Positions 1 through 10,038 of a stretch of DNA of 64,000 nucleotides are shown here, in pieces (positions within the stretch are counted from its first letter, which is position 1; each line of letters opens with the position of its first letter). The stretch lies in contig JARVKI010000042.1 of NCBI GenBank assembly GCA_036674765.1, positions 295,611-359,610 on the forward strand, read 5' to 3'. Source of the stretch: Seiridium cupressi. Lineage: Eukaryota; Ascomycota; Sordariomycetes; Amphisphaeriales; Sporocadaceae. Below the pieces are notes generated by a model. That model ran no database searches. It was not told the DNA's origin and was given only the letters and a program-made list of their open reading frames with translations. Both the position numbers and the translations under genes were made by a program.

Positions 1-18
1 TTCTAATGATTGCCACAG

Positions 19-516
19 GTATCTCCAAGCATGCATCAAAGAGTCTCTACGTGTCTTCAATCCTGTTCCCATGGGTCTTCCACGTCTTGTGCCAGCCGGT
101 GGTCTCACCGTTGGTAATCGCACACTTCCAGCGGGAACTGTCGTATCCGTGAGCCCATGGGTTATGCATCGGTCGAAGGAGATCTGGGGCCAAGACGCCC
201 ACGAGTTCAATCCGGATCGGTGGTTGGCGAAAGACACTACGTCAAAGGAGAAATACTGGATACCGGTGAGTCCGCCGCCACTCAGGTAACCAATCTGATG
301 AATCAGTCCTGACCAGAAGCATAGTTCGGAGCAGGGTACAACTCCTGCCCAGGACAAAACTTGGCTAAGGTCGAGCTCTCCAAGATCGCAGCAACTATTG
401 TTCGGGACTACGATATATGTCAAGTCGATGGGAAGGAAGAGTGGAGCTGGAAAGCTTACTTCACTGTGGTGCCTCACTCATGGCCTGTCTTCGTTCAGAA
501 GAGGAAGACGGAGTGA
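19..516 (+). CDS. Cytochrome P450, C-terminal part (cut by window edge)
   Basis: Haem-thiolate monooxygenase; only the last two exons are in the window. An intron 3' end (cacag) closes at 18. The first visible exon (19-265) opens with KESLR, the ExxR motif of the K helix, followed by the meander region (FNPDRW). A 59-nt intron (266-324, GTGAGT...ATAG) separates it in phase 0 from the last exon (325-516), which starts with FGAGYNSCPGQNLAK. That is the Cys-ligand loop FxxGxxxCxG, with the haem-binding cysteine. The protein ends shortly after the L helix, as P450s do. The ExxR and haem motifs are both intact, so this looks functional. The N-terminal membrane anchor and substrate-recognition regions lie outside the window, so neither the CYP family nor the substrate can be assigned. 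Confidence 0.95.
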
Positions 517-1156
517 AGGTCAGCCAGGAAAGTGACATTGCATAGTCTAGCCATGGAATGATTTAATCTAGGCTATAGCCGATCAAGGAAATACGCTCTG
601 TGTTCTTTATTTCTAACTAAAGGAACGATGTCAGTCTGTTCTGGGTGTTTCGAAACTGGTGAAATCGTCAAGACCAACCAAAAATACACGGTTGTGTTGG
701 ACCACAATCTCGCACATCACAATTCGTATTTTGCAAGGTTTGTCAATGGCCGATTATTGATATGCGTTGCATGACCAATAGCAATGGGAAAAGTCCCAGA
801 ATATGGTTGTTTATAATTGGAACAATTACGACCGAGGTTCCAGTGATTGACTTGATGTGCATGGCGTCCTGGAACATGACGCCAGCGTGAGATGAGTCGA
901 CAGTACCAACAGCAGGATGTACAAAGAGCAAGATGTCTCAAACTAAGTTTCGAGGGACCAATCCGAACTAAATTTGAGCACCCAGACCGGATCGTTTAAT
1001 CTTAGTGGGGTGTTTGCGCCATCGTCAAGGGATACGGTGTACGTTATAGCAGGGAGAACAGATACACTATCATCAATCGGTTCCAGGCAGATAGCTTCCA
1101 TATGTGGCGAATGGGAGTAATTATCTTTGAAATCGGCAGAGTTATCTAGTCCTGAT
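517..1156. other. Intergenic region between convergent genes
   Basis: This stretch holds the 3' ends of the P450 (+) and MAK21 (-) transcripts. I see no convincing exon, RNA gene or repeat. The reading frames here are short and lack family motifs. Confidence 0.6.
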
Positions 1157-4100
1157 CTACTGACCCTCTTCCTCCTGTGCAAGCATCTCGGCATAGTCAT
1201 CGACCGAAGCAAATGTCGGAAGCCCCTTGAGCATCTTCCTCCTCTTTCTCGATGCTGACTCGGGCTTTTCTTCACCAGCCTCATCGACTGGCGCACCTCC
1301 TTCCTCCTCCTCATCATCACTGTCAAAGTCGAGAGATGAGGCGTCTGAGAAGTCCAGAGCGCTGCCATCTGATTCACCATCAATGTCCATTCCGTCCACG
1401 TCATCCAGAACTCCGTCAGAGTCATCGCCCATCATGTCTTCGAAGTCGGAGCCCACTTCGCTTTCCGAGTCGTCCGCCACTTCTGGTCGAGAAGCTTTGA
1501 GAGCTTCCCAGATCTCGTCCTCGCCTGCATCACTATCCTGGGCATTCTGCTCCTCTGCAGCTTCCTTGGCCTTCTTTGCGCAATCAGTCTGGCCAGGCTT
1601 GCCAATCTGGCTGAAGTATTCGTGGAAGAACACATCGTCCGCGGCGACGTCCTCGACCTTCTTGTTCCAGAATGCGGCCGAGTTCACCAAGCCAGCGGTC
1701 TTGCTAGGCTTGCCAGAAACCAGTACACTGCCCTGACCTGCAGCGGTGACAGGCTGCATGATGGAGTGGCCTCTCGTGGTGTCGGCAGCCTTTGGATTCT
1801 TGTACACAAACTTGTCCAGGAAATTGATCAGCGTATGGTTGGCAAGGTCTGGCTTCTGCGCCGGCTTCTGTCCTCTGAGTAGACTGGATGCGTATATATC
1901 TACCGTAGGGTGGAAATGCCTCAAAAATGGAAGGAGTTCCCAGAGACAGCTGCGGTGAGCATTGCTGTACTCTGGCACTCGTTTTCGGCCGTCATAAGCA
2001 TCCTTTGGCTTTGATGTATCATCGTTGTAGATTTCGCCTGCGTTCCCTTCTACGGCCTCATCGTGTTCTTCTGGTTCGGTCAGAAGGGTACTGAGATCGG
2101 GGAATGTGGCCCAAAGCTCCATTATAAGATAGATGATACCACAGATGAATGATGACTGGTGCAAGTTGAGGACTTGGAGCATCCTCTTGACGAAAGCTTT
2201 CACCCTTCGGACATCGATGTCTGACTTCAAACTGCGGTACAAAAGATTGAGGTACAAGGGTTGCTTCGAGGACGTGGTCAATCGTGGATCCAGCAAGGAC
2301 TCATACAGGGTGCGATAGAAGCGTTCAGTAGCAAGATGCCGTTTGGTGGCCATTTGTTGAATCAACATGAGGGCTTGTATGCTCGTATTGAAGTTCGACG
2401 AGTGAGTAATGCGGAAGAGGGTGTCCAAGTGACTCTCGAGTGTTGAGGAGTCGGTGTCCGAAAATGGCACGGCACGGTTGATGCCGGTCAGAATAGCTGA
2501 GACCAACTTCTCAGCCGACTCACGTTCGGCTTGCCCACTCTTGGCCTCTTCCTCTTCTTTTCTAGACGGACCGGGTGCCCTGGTGCGCTTCTTGGCCTTG
2601 ACCCGCTCAGGTTTATCGGAAGCCTCGAACTTTTCCACCTCCCCAAGGTCACCGCTCTTGAGTAAAGCAACAAACATGCCGAAGTAGATCTTCAATAGCG
2701 AGTCCGCTATTTGGGGCTCCTTGCTGCTCAAGATTGTCTGATTTAGGGTATTGGCCGCATAGTACTTGGTCCGAATACTTTGACCGGGTCGGAATATGAT
2801 TTCCTGCTCCACAGTCTTTATCATGACCGTCTTCATCCCCGGATGGATATTCAAGAGCTGGAGTAGTAGATACGATGCTCTTGATGCGATCTTCTTCTCG
2901 CGATCCCCTAGCTTGTTGACGAGTAGACGAAGCAGATTGGACTCCTGCTCTGGTTTATCTTTCAGTAAAGCGTAGACCATATCGATGGACCTAACTCGCG
3001 AGTACTCAATCTCATCGTTGCACCAAGTCTCGATGGCTTGTATGATCCTGAAATACGCCTCCTTGAGCCAGTCTTCGAAAGCCCAGGATATCAAGTGCTG
3101 CTTGTTGATCATACCGGGAAGGCCCTGTTTGTCCGACCACGACTTGATTTTATGCTTCTGCAGGGTGCCAATCAGACCTGGCTGGGCGGCGAATGGCCGC
3201 AGTCGACGGTCTGGAGGCAGAAGGCTACCAGGGCCCAACAAATCCACCAGCGCGGCAGCGGCAGCCAGGGCCTGGCCACGACTCCGCTTAGTTGCGAGTG
3301 TGATCAGGTTTTCGAGAGCTTTGGTGCTGTGCACTGGAGATTCTTGGATCGCAAGAGTCAAGGCAGATGTCTTATCGGACATGGTACCCGAAGCCATGAT
3401 TTCTGACATGAATTTTCGAGAAGACGACGAAGCTAGCGACGTGTTATGTGTTGAGCTGTCTTCCTCCAGGAGGTTCTTGGCATGCGCCTTCAAGCCAGCA
3501 ATGGAAGAAAAGTATGGCGCGACCTCATCGGATTTGGGCTCCGGAAGGTTCACCAGTTCTGCCGCGTGCCAGTCTGGGCGAGGCTCAAATATCTAGTAGG
3601 GAAACGGTCAGACTTTGTTCTATAGTGACGTCGTATGGTGAGGCTTACTGACCGATTTCCAATCTCCCTTTGGGACTAATTGGGCGGTCTTCTTGTCCTT
3701 CTCCTTGGTCTTTACTTGCTCGACCGCAGGGCTGTCCTTGGAATCCGTTTCCGAGTCGCCATCCCCTTCCTCACCCCCCTCTTCTCCATCGACTTCTTCG
3801 TCGACTTGGTCGTCATCCTCCCCCTCATCGGGTTGCACCTTTTCGAAGCCCAGTCCAGAGGCAAACTTGGCTAGCTCTGCTTGTAGAGCCTTGTCTAGTT
3901 TGCTGCCCTTGCCGCCGCCGACAGCTTCGTCCTCGGAGTCAATGTCGCCCACAAGTTCAAGGTCCTTCTCATCACCACCCAGCGCCCTTATTTCATCTAG
4001 CAGCGCATTGGACGAAGGTGTGCTGTTTTGCGACGGTTTGGGCCCCTTCTTCTCGGCGTGCTTGGCTTTCCGGTCATTCTTGTCCTTGAAATCATGCTTA

Positions 4101-4342
4101 GGCTGGTCCAGCCTTTTCTTCGCTGCGTGCTCAGTCTTGTCGTCCGGTCGTTTTCTCTTGAGATTGGGCTTAGTCTGAGGCGACTGATTGTTTTGTTGCG
4201 GCTGCTTAGTCTTGGTCTTGGTCTTGGGCGATTGCTGAGCCGGCTGTCCCTGCTTCTTCTTGGAACCTTGATTCTTCTCCAAGAGCTTTTGGTCGATCTT
4301 CTCGGTTAATTTCGACAACGCTGTGTCATCGAAGGACGCCAT
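1157..4342 (-). CDS. MAK21: 60S ribosome biogenesis protein MAK21/NOC1 (CBF/Mak21 family)
   Basis: Nucleolar pre-60S assembly factor; in yeast Noc1/Mak21 pairs with Noc2 on early pre-ribosomes (family knowledge). Two exons: 4342-3653 and 3592-1157, with a 60-nt intron (3593-3652, GTCAGT...CTAG) in phase 0. The spliced product is 1041 aa, close to the roughly 1025 aa of yeast Mak21. Residues 1-230 are Lys-rich then acidic (nucleolar-type). The junction reads GDWKS-IFEPRPDW and leads into the conserved helical repeats. The CBF/Mak21 domain lies at roughly residues 600-850, with motifs LNLLYRSLKSDIDVRRV and NHTLINFLDKFVYKNP. The C-terminus is strongly acidic, then basic (RKRRKMLKGLPTFAS). The gene is divergent from the prolyl-tRNA synthetase gene, with 401 bp between start codons. 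It is intact and conserved, so probably essential. Confidence 0.95.
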
Positions 4343-4743
4343 TGTGTCGCTCGAGAGGGTGTCCTGCCAGCTTCAGCACTGATCGGATAGTGGGTAGTAA
4401 CGAGCCAGTGCATCTGCGCAGCAGCAGAAAAAAAAAGTTCCTCTGCTAGAAATTATTGCGGGGCAGAGGCGCTTATCGATAGCGACCCATCAGGAGGCTG
4501 CAGCCACTAGAATGTCACTAATTGCAGTAGCCGACCCACTTTCCCCTGCAAGGCTGTTGAACCTCGTTTCGTTGAGCACTGGCGAGTTCAACTGACGATG
4601 CTGAGCAATACTGCCCGTCAATGTCATCTACTGAGCCATTGTTCCTAACCTTGGGCTTCGTTTTTCTTCATCAAGCTGAAATACTCCATATATTTCTGTT
4701 ATAAAACTAACTGCGCGTCCAAATCAGCCATGAGCCGGTAGTC
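4343..4743. promoter_or_regulatory. Divergent promoter between MAK21 and mitochondrial ProRS genes
   Basis: These 401 bp lie between two start codons pointing outward, so both promoters and 5' leaders must sit here. I see no canonical TATA box on the MAK21 side. An AT-rich stretch near 4685-4710 lies just upstream of the ProRS start. Pairing two translation-related genes on one bidirectional promoter would allow shared control; that is inference. Confidence 0.6.
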
Positions 4744-6492
4744 ATGCAGCCAATTCGGACATCATGTATGTCCCATATCAGGTCCACAAGGACATGCACA
4801 CAAAGACTGCGCCATCATAGTACAATCCCGCACTCCAAGTACACGGACTTGCAGCGCGCCCGCCTCTCGAGATTGTGGCTCCCTACGTCGGGCATCACGG
4901 CACCGACGGAAGAGGAAGATAGCCACTCAAAACTAATCCGTGCCGGGTATCTCCGTCAATCTCATGCCGGCATCTTCCATATGCTGCCCCTCGGCCAACG
5001 GGTCCAGGAAAAGCTTGAAAGGCTGATTGATAAGCATATGCAGCAAGTCGGAGCTCTCAAAGTCTCGCTGTCATCAATATCATCGCAGGCCCTATGGGAA
5101 AAGACTGGTCGAATGGCGGGCTATGGCCCAGAGTTGTTCAGGCTTACTGATCGGAAAGATACCGGCTATCTGCTTGCTCCGACGCATGAGGAGGAGATCA
5201 CATCATTCTTCTCTAACCATCTGTCCTACAAGAACTTGCCGCTGAGGATCTACCAGATCGGTCGCAAGTATAGGGATGAGCTCCGCCCGCGTCACGGCTT
5301 ACTTCGGTCGAGAGAATTTCTCATGAAAGATCTCTACACATTCGATGCGGACGTTGACACGGCTTTGCAGACGTACTCAGAAGTTCGAGCTGCATACTCA
5401 AGGCTCTTCGATGAGCTGAAGCTCCCGTACCTGGTTGCAGAAGCCAGTTCAGGGGACATCGGGGGCGACTTGAGTCATGAGTACCATTTGCCGTCGTCCG
5501 TCGGAGAGGATAACGTCATCAGCTGCGATAGCTGCGCGTATGTTGCGAATGAGGAACTTGCCGTGTCGAAACCTGGGTCGACAGAGAACAGGGAGTCGGA
5601 CGCTGTAAAGCGAACCTGGTATGGCATCAGTAAGGACCGCTCCACAGTAATTACCGTCGACTACACGACAACAATCGATGCCACAGTGTCTTCAATCAAT
5701 ACGCATGCCGTCAAAGATATCGTACCGGATCTAGACCCCAGTATTGATGATGCAAGGTCATGGTATCAGTCATCCAGAGATGGTGGGAATCTTAGTCTGA
5801 AGACAATCTCCCTAGTGGATCAGAGCTATGAGCATGGGGGGAAAGAGGACAGCGGTTCCGTTGCGAGCGCCGAGGAGCAAATTACGCGCCACCCCAAGAC
5901 TGGCGAGCCTTTGAATCTCCTTCGAATTCAAGATGGTGATAGCTGCGCTCAATGTGGATCTGGAAAACTTCAAGTGCAGAAGGCCGTTGAGCTTGGGCAC
6001 ACCTTTCACCTTGGTACTCGGTATTCAGAACCGCTGAACGCCAAAGTCCGCCTGAGCGAAAACGTCCTTGTGCCTATGCAGATGGGTTGTCATGGGATCG
6101 GGGTGTCACGCATTATCGGGGCAGTGGCAGATCATCTAGCTGACAAGAAGGGACTCAACTGGCCTCGCGCGATTGCACCTTACGAGGTTATTGTCATTCC
6201 AGGACGTCACACGAAGGAAGAAGACGTCGATCTCGTGTACGATCATCTCGACAAGCATGATTCTTCGGGAGATGGGAAGCCTCTCGATGTTGTCCTAGAT
6301 GACCGATCGGAAAGCTTCGCCTGGAAGATGAAGGACGCCGATGTCATCGGCTACCCGGTTATTGTCCTGCTCGGCAGAAGATGGGATGCTGATAGGGTAT
6401 GCGAGGTCCAATGCAGAAGGCTTTCCCTTAAGGAAGATGTACCATTCGATGAATTACCTGTATATGTTAGCAAAATACTGTCGCAACTGTAA
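4744..6492 (+). CDS. AIM10: Prolyl-tRNA synthetase, mitochondrial (bacterial-type, class II)
   Basis: Charges mitochondrial tRNA-Pro with proline. Single exon, 582 aa. The first ~50 residues are rich in Arg, Ser and Thr with few acidic residues, as in a mitochondrial presequence. Class II motif 1 lies around residues 75-110 (GIFHMLPLGQRVQEKLE). The TxE loop is present (LLAPTHEEE). Motif 2 lies near 170-200 (YRDELRPRHGLLRSREFLMKD) and motif 3 near 450 (GCHGIGVSRII). A C-terminal anticodon-binding domain starts at PYEVIVIPG. The segment between motifs 2 and 3 is where bacterial-type ProRS carries the editing insertion; here it looks shortened and divergent. The symbol AIM10 is the yeast name for this enzyme and is given by homology. 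Start chosen at the first ATG; an ATG at 4729 runs straight into a stop. Confidence 0.92.
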   Translation: MQPIRTSCMSHIRSTRTCTQRLRHHSTIPHSKYTDLQRARLSRLWLPTSGITAPTEEEDSHSKLIRAGYLRQSHAGIFHMLPLGQRVQEKLERLIDKHMQQVGALKVSLSSISSQALWEKTGRMAGYGPELFRLTDRKDTGYLLAPTHEEEITSFFSNHLSYKNLPLRIYQIGRKYRDELRPRHGLLRSREFLMKDLYTFDADVDTALQTYSEVRAAYSRLFDELKLPYLVAEASSGDIGGDLSHEYHLPSSVGEDNVISCDSCAYVANEELAVSKPGSTENRESDAVKRTWYGISKDRSTVITVDYTTTIDATVSSINTHAVKDIVPDLDPSIDDARSWYQSSRDGGNLSLKTISLVDQSYEHGGKEDSGSVASAEEQITRHPKTGEPLNLLRIQDGDSCAQCGSGKLQVQKAVELGHTFHLGTRYSEPLNAKVRLSENVLVPMQMGCHGIGVSRIIGAVADHLADKKGLNWPRAIAPYEVIVIPGRHTKEEDVDLVYDHLDKHDSSGDGKPLDVVLDDRSESFAWKMKDADVIGYPVIVLLGRRWDADRVCEVQCRRLSLKEDVPFDELPVYVSKILSQL

Positions 6493-8226
6493 GATAGAAA
6501 CACCACACCCCATGTATCAATATCCTGCCATTCAATAGGCAAAAAACAGACAACGCGTCACTGAGATCAAGTCCGGGACTGGGCCCGTGCAGCCAGCTAC
6601 ACATACCGTTCACCATTTGAGGATCGGCGCATATTTTTGAGCCAGTGAGCTCCGTTGCTGTGCCCGGAGTCCGCTGAAGCCATCTAGTCATATTTATGCA
6701 TTAATAAGCCAGGCGAGTCACTGTATCCGTGCAGGCGCTGTTAGATAATATAGCTTATGCTGTGGCTAGTAGACAGCAATATTTCGATAACGGTTGCTAT
6801 GGCGGTACTATCGACTTTGACACTCACAATACTTGCTAATCGAATCCTAATTCTTTCACTGGTGGCTGCCGCCTGAAATACGGCAGCACCATCTTCGTAT
6901 ATCTCGAAAAGCTCAAGAACAGGGAACGATAGCATCCGGCTCAGGGCTTCCTCATGAAAAGCAGCATGCTGTCAAGTCCGGCATCGCAACGATCTTTCCT
7001 AAAACGCGAGCAATCCAGCGCGGGAAATGGCAGGTCTTCTAGACTAGCAGTAACAACAAGCTTTGCGACTCCGAATCGAATTGCAGAAATATTCATTTTG
7101 GGTGAGGTTGCAGATGGTGAGATGCTCGAGACGTGGCTGCAACTCGGCGAGCGCTGCAGCGATGGCGATATAATTTATAGTTTCATATTTAGGAAATATG
7201 CCTACTATATGATAGTCGTTCACATCAGCATCATTGCTCAGCAAGTCATCATTGGGATTGCTATCCGTGGAAATTTACGTCACCCGCTGAATTAGCAACT
7301 TCCTCTTCATTGTCTAATGATACGTCGATGATGGCGACCATGGCATGAGGACTGTAGCTAGCTCGAGAGTCGTACCGGCCGTGGAGCTGTGGTAAGTCCA
7401 CGAGAATAGCAAAGAAATGTCACTCCCCTGAAGGAAAACAGCTAGCTATATCAATGTCATTCAAGATCCTGGAATACAACCAATTAATCGATTCCGTAAT
7501 GGTATAGTCATGTGTCGATATATGTAAATCTAGCGTATTTGAGTATTCTATTCCAGCGACCGCCATGGAATCTTTCTAGATACTTCACGATACCACGGTA
7601 AATAATCCTAGGAGAACGCTATAACTTCGACCTTTGCAAGCCTCTAAATTCTGAGATAGGTAGACTGGTTATATAGCCCAACGTTATGCCTATTTACTTT
7701 TTCGCCGAAAGCCTTCGTAGATAAAGCCATTTATGATGTCAGAAAAGTCGACGCCAAGCTCAAACATGAATTCATTATCCTAGATAAGATCCATATGTCC
7801 CAACTCCTAAGAGCCTCGAACAATATCGAGACCGGTTTCGTAAAAACTGTTTAGTTTACAAGATTAGATTTCCCCTGGCGTTCAGGTAATGCAAGGTAGA
7901 CTTGGCGGTGCAGTAGTAAGCGACAAGGTCGAAGGCGAAAGGACAAAACAATTCAAACCATGCATATGCTGATTTATATACGTATGTGTTTTTTGCGCCT
8001 TTGGAAGAGCTGTCCAGTCTTAACGAAGTCGATATTTGTTTACCTGGTGGAGCAACTCCACAATAATTATAGGACGTAAAAAGACTAGTTCTTTACATGG
8101 TACCTACAGCTTCATACGAGCTCTTGAGCTTATATCTGCATCAATATCAGACTACGGGAATTCATTGGGACCGCACACATATCTACATGTAGATAACTTT
8201 GGCTATACGATGGCCGGTAATGTTGA
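6493..8226. other. Gene-poor, AT-rich stretch with a possible F-box-like remnant
   Basis: No intact gene is visible in these 1.7 kb. On the minus strand two separated frames (about 7244-7044 and 6960-6741) look like decayed coding sequence. The first contains a run resembling the LRR part of fungal F-box proteins (AELQPRLEHLTI). Stops and lost frames separate the pieces. The rest is AT-rich with no recognisable feature. Confidence 0.4.
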
Positions 8227-9327
8227 TCAAACGGCAAATATGACTTTCACTACAATGGGCACAGCTCCTAGAATCATACCCGCCTTGGCAGCTTCTTTCA
8301 TATTGCTTATCGCTCCACTGCTGGCTGTAGCTTGTGAAGCAGTCGCACTGGCCGAGCTCGTACGTGCGTCACTCGCGGCACTCGAGACGCTTGCAGTTGA
8401 CGCACTGTAACTAGCGTGTGCCTTAGGGAAAGCTGCATCTTCCCATTTGGCACAACCGTCCGGCACGTAGGCATCTAAAGCAGCTTCCGTGTCTAAACCG
8501 ATATCTCCTGGTGTAACTACAAGGGCCTCGCCCCCAACGTCGGGACAGTAGTTCACAATGTTGTCGACGCCCTCGCACCTGTCGATGCAATCTTGAGCAT
8601 CCTGAACGTCGAAAGATGATCCTGACCAAGCTTCATGTACGCACCGCCTGGCGCACGCGTAGGCACCGCATGGTACATCGTGAAGCTGGAAACTTGGCCA
8701 CATATGCGAATCAGCCAGCTCAAACGGGTAGAAGCCATCATCGTTGGTGCCCTTTTGCTTCTGCATCCCGGTCATGTTAAAACCATTCCAGTTATTGTCG
8801 TATTGCAGGCTAGAGGCGTTGCTTGCGTATGGAATGGTACGCCATACGCTGGTGGTAAAATCCTTTGACCCGTCGTGGCGGTCGAATAGTGAGCTCGCAA
8901 GGTCATAGAAGGCTCCATCAGGACCCGCGCCAGCCGGGACGCTGACGATGAAGTCACTGATGAGTGAGCCGCCGTTGTTGGTTGCACGGCTTTCGTCCTG
9001 GGATAGGGGGACGCAGTCAATCAGTTTGCACACGGGTCCGCTCACAATGCAGCCAGTCTCGTCGTCATCGCACACGCGATTCGACTGGCCAGCCAACCAA
9101 ACGGCAACGCTGTCCCACCTCTCATCAGCATCAAACCTGCCACCGCCCAGATCATCGTGGTACCGAGTATAGTTGATTGCCTTCACCAGAAAAGGTGTGT
9201 CAGCGGTTGCGACGATCGGAGAACACGTTCGGAAGGGGCCGATGGGATCGTCGATGGTGCAGCAGTCAGCTGAGGCGCGGGAAACCAATACGCAAAGTAG
9301 CGCGATTACTGGGACATGGCGATGCAT
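8227..9327 (-). CDS. Secreted Cys-rich protein, probably GPI-anchored; function unknown
   Basis: 366 aa, single exon. I chose the ATG at 9327 because it opens a good signal peptide (MHRHVPVIALLCVLVSRASA); the frame stays open upstream to 9432, but that extension is Cys/Pro-rich and un-signal-like. The mature part begins DCCTIDDPIGPF and has about 15 cysteines, including closely spaced pairs near residues 215-260 (CGAYACARRC, CIDRCEG), suggesting disulfide-bonded secretion. After ~residue 315 comes a Ser/Ala/Thr-rich linker, then a hydrophobic tail (GMILGAVPIVVKVIFAV). This is the usual layout of a GPI-anchored fungal wall or membrane protein. I do not recognise a named domain. It could act at the cell surface; nothing in the context fixes a role. 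Confidence 0.75.
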   Translation of the reverse strand: MHRHVPVIALLCVLVSRASADCCTIDDPIGPFRTCSPIVATADTPFLVKAINYTRYHDDLGGGRFDADERWDSVAVWLAGQSNRVCDDDETGCIVSGPVCKLIDCVPLSQDESRATNNGGSLISDFIVSVPAGAGPDGAFYDLASSLFDRHDGSKDFTTSVWRTIPYASNASSLQYDNNWNGFNMTGMQKQKGTNDDGFYPFELADSHMWPSFQLHDVPCGAYACARRCVHEAWSGSSFDVQDAQDCIDRCEGVDNIVNYCPDVGGEALVVTPGDIGLDTEAALDAYVPDGCAKWEDAAFPKAHASYSASTASVSSAASDARTSSASATASQATASSGAISNMKEAAKAGMILGAVPIVVKVIFAV

Positions 9328-10038
9328 TAGCGGGCGGCAACGACAACCACTGGGGCACGGCGGGCAAAGGAGCGACTTGAAACAGAAAGACTTGAGTAAC
9401 GCAACGGTCCAGCAGAGGGGATGTCTAAGCAAAGAAGATGCGACGTTGGAAAGGAAAAAAGAAGAAAAAAAAGTTGATCCGCTTTCTGCCTTTCTTATTT
9501 TTAGACTTAAATTAGTCTTTCTGAGCCAATGCGCACGCTTAGTCCGTTACTACTGTCAACGGCCAGGGCATCCTTGCTCTAGCTGGCATTGCGGGCCCGA
9601 CTCGGCCGTCGATATCGTTGTTTGTTTGCAAAAAGAATTCAGATGATGAAGCGAGAAAGTGACAGAGATCCTTGAACCTGATATGGCACATGGCAAACAG
9701 GAAATCATCGAGAACGGCGACAAGTCGGAACAAATTCGCCTGCCGCGGTAATCCAGCGAGCAGTTTGTGCGTAGATCTCACTGACGGCGGGATCTGGGTC
9801 TGCAGACGAACTCTAGGCCACCGCGCAACGCTATAATTCAGTATACTCCCTCCGTCGCAAGATCTATCATCTTTGAAGGTCCGTCAACTCAGACACGAGA
9901 TGAGTACAGGCTTGACAAATGGCCTTTCTTAGCAATTTGGGCCACACCTACCCGTAAATCTGGATGTACTGAGAGTTAATATCAATGAATTGGACAATGT
10001 AAGTAGTGATAAACTGAGAGCAATTATGGCTGTCTTAC
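9328..10038. other. Intergenic region upstream of the secreted-protein gene
   Basis: It contains the promoter and leader of the minus-strand gene starting at 9327 and the 3' flank of the HET gene. A purine-rich run (about 9450-9475) lies in the likely leader. Frames across 9173-9646 (+) are antisense shadows. Nothing else is seen. Confidence 0.5.

Noticed and set aside
943..1425. 160-codon minus-strand frame
   Set aside because: It overlaps the acidic C-terminal coding region of MAK21 in another frame; its sequence is a shadow without motifs.
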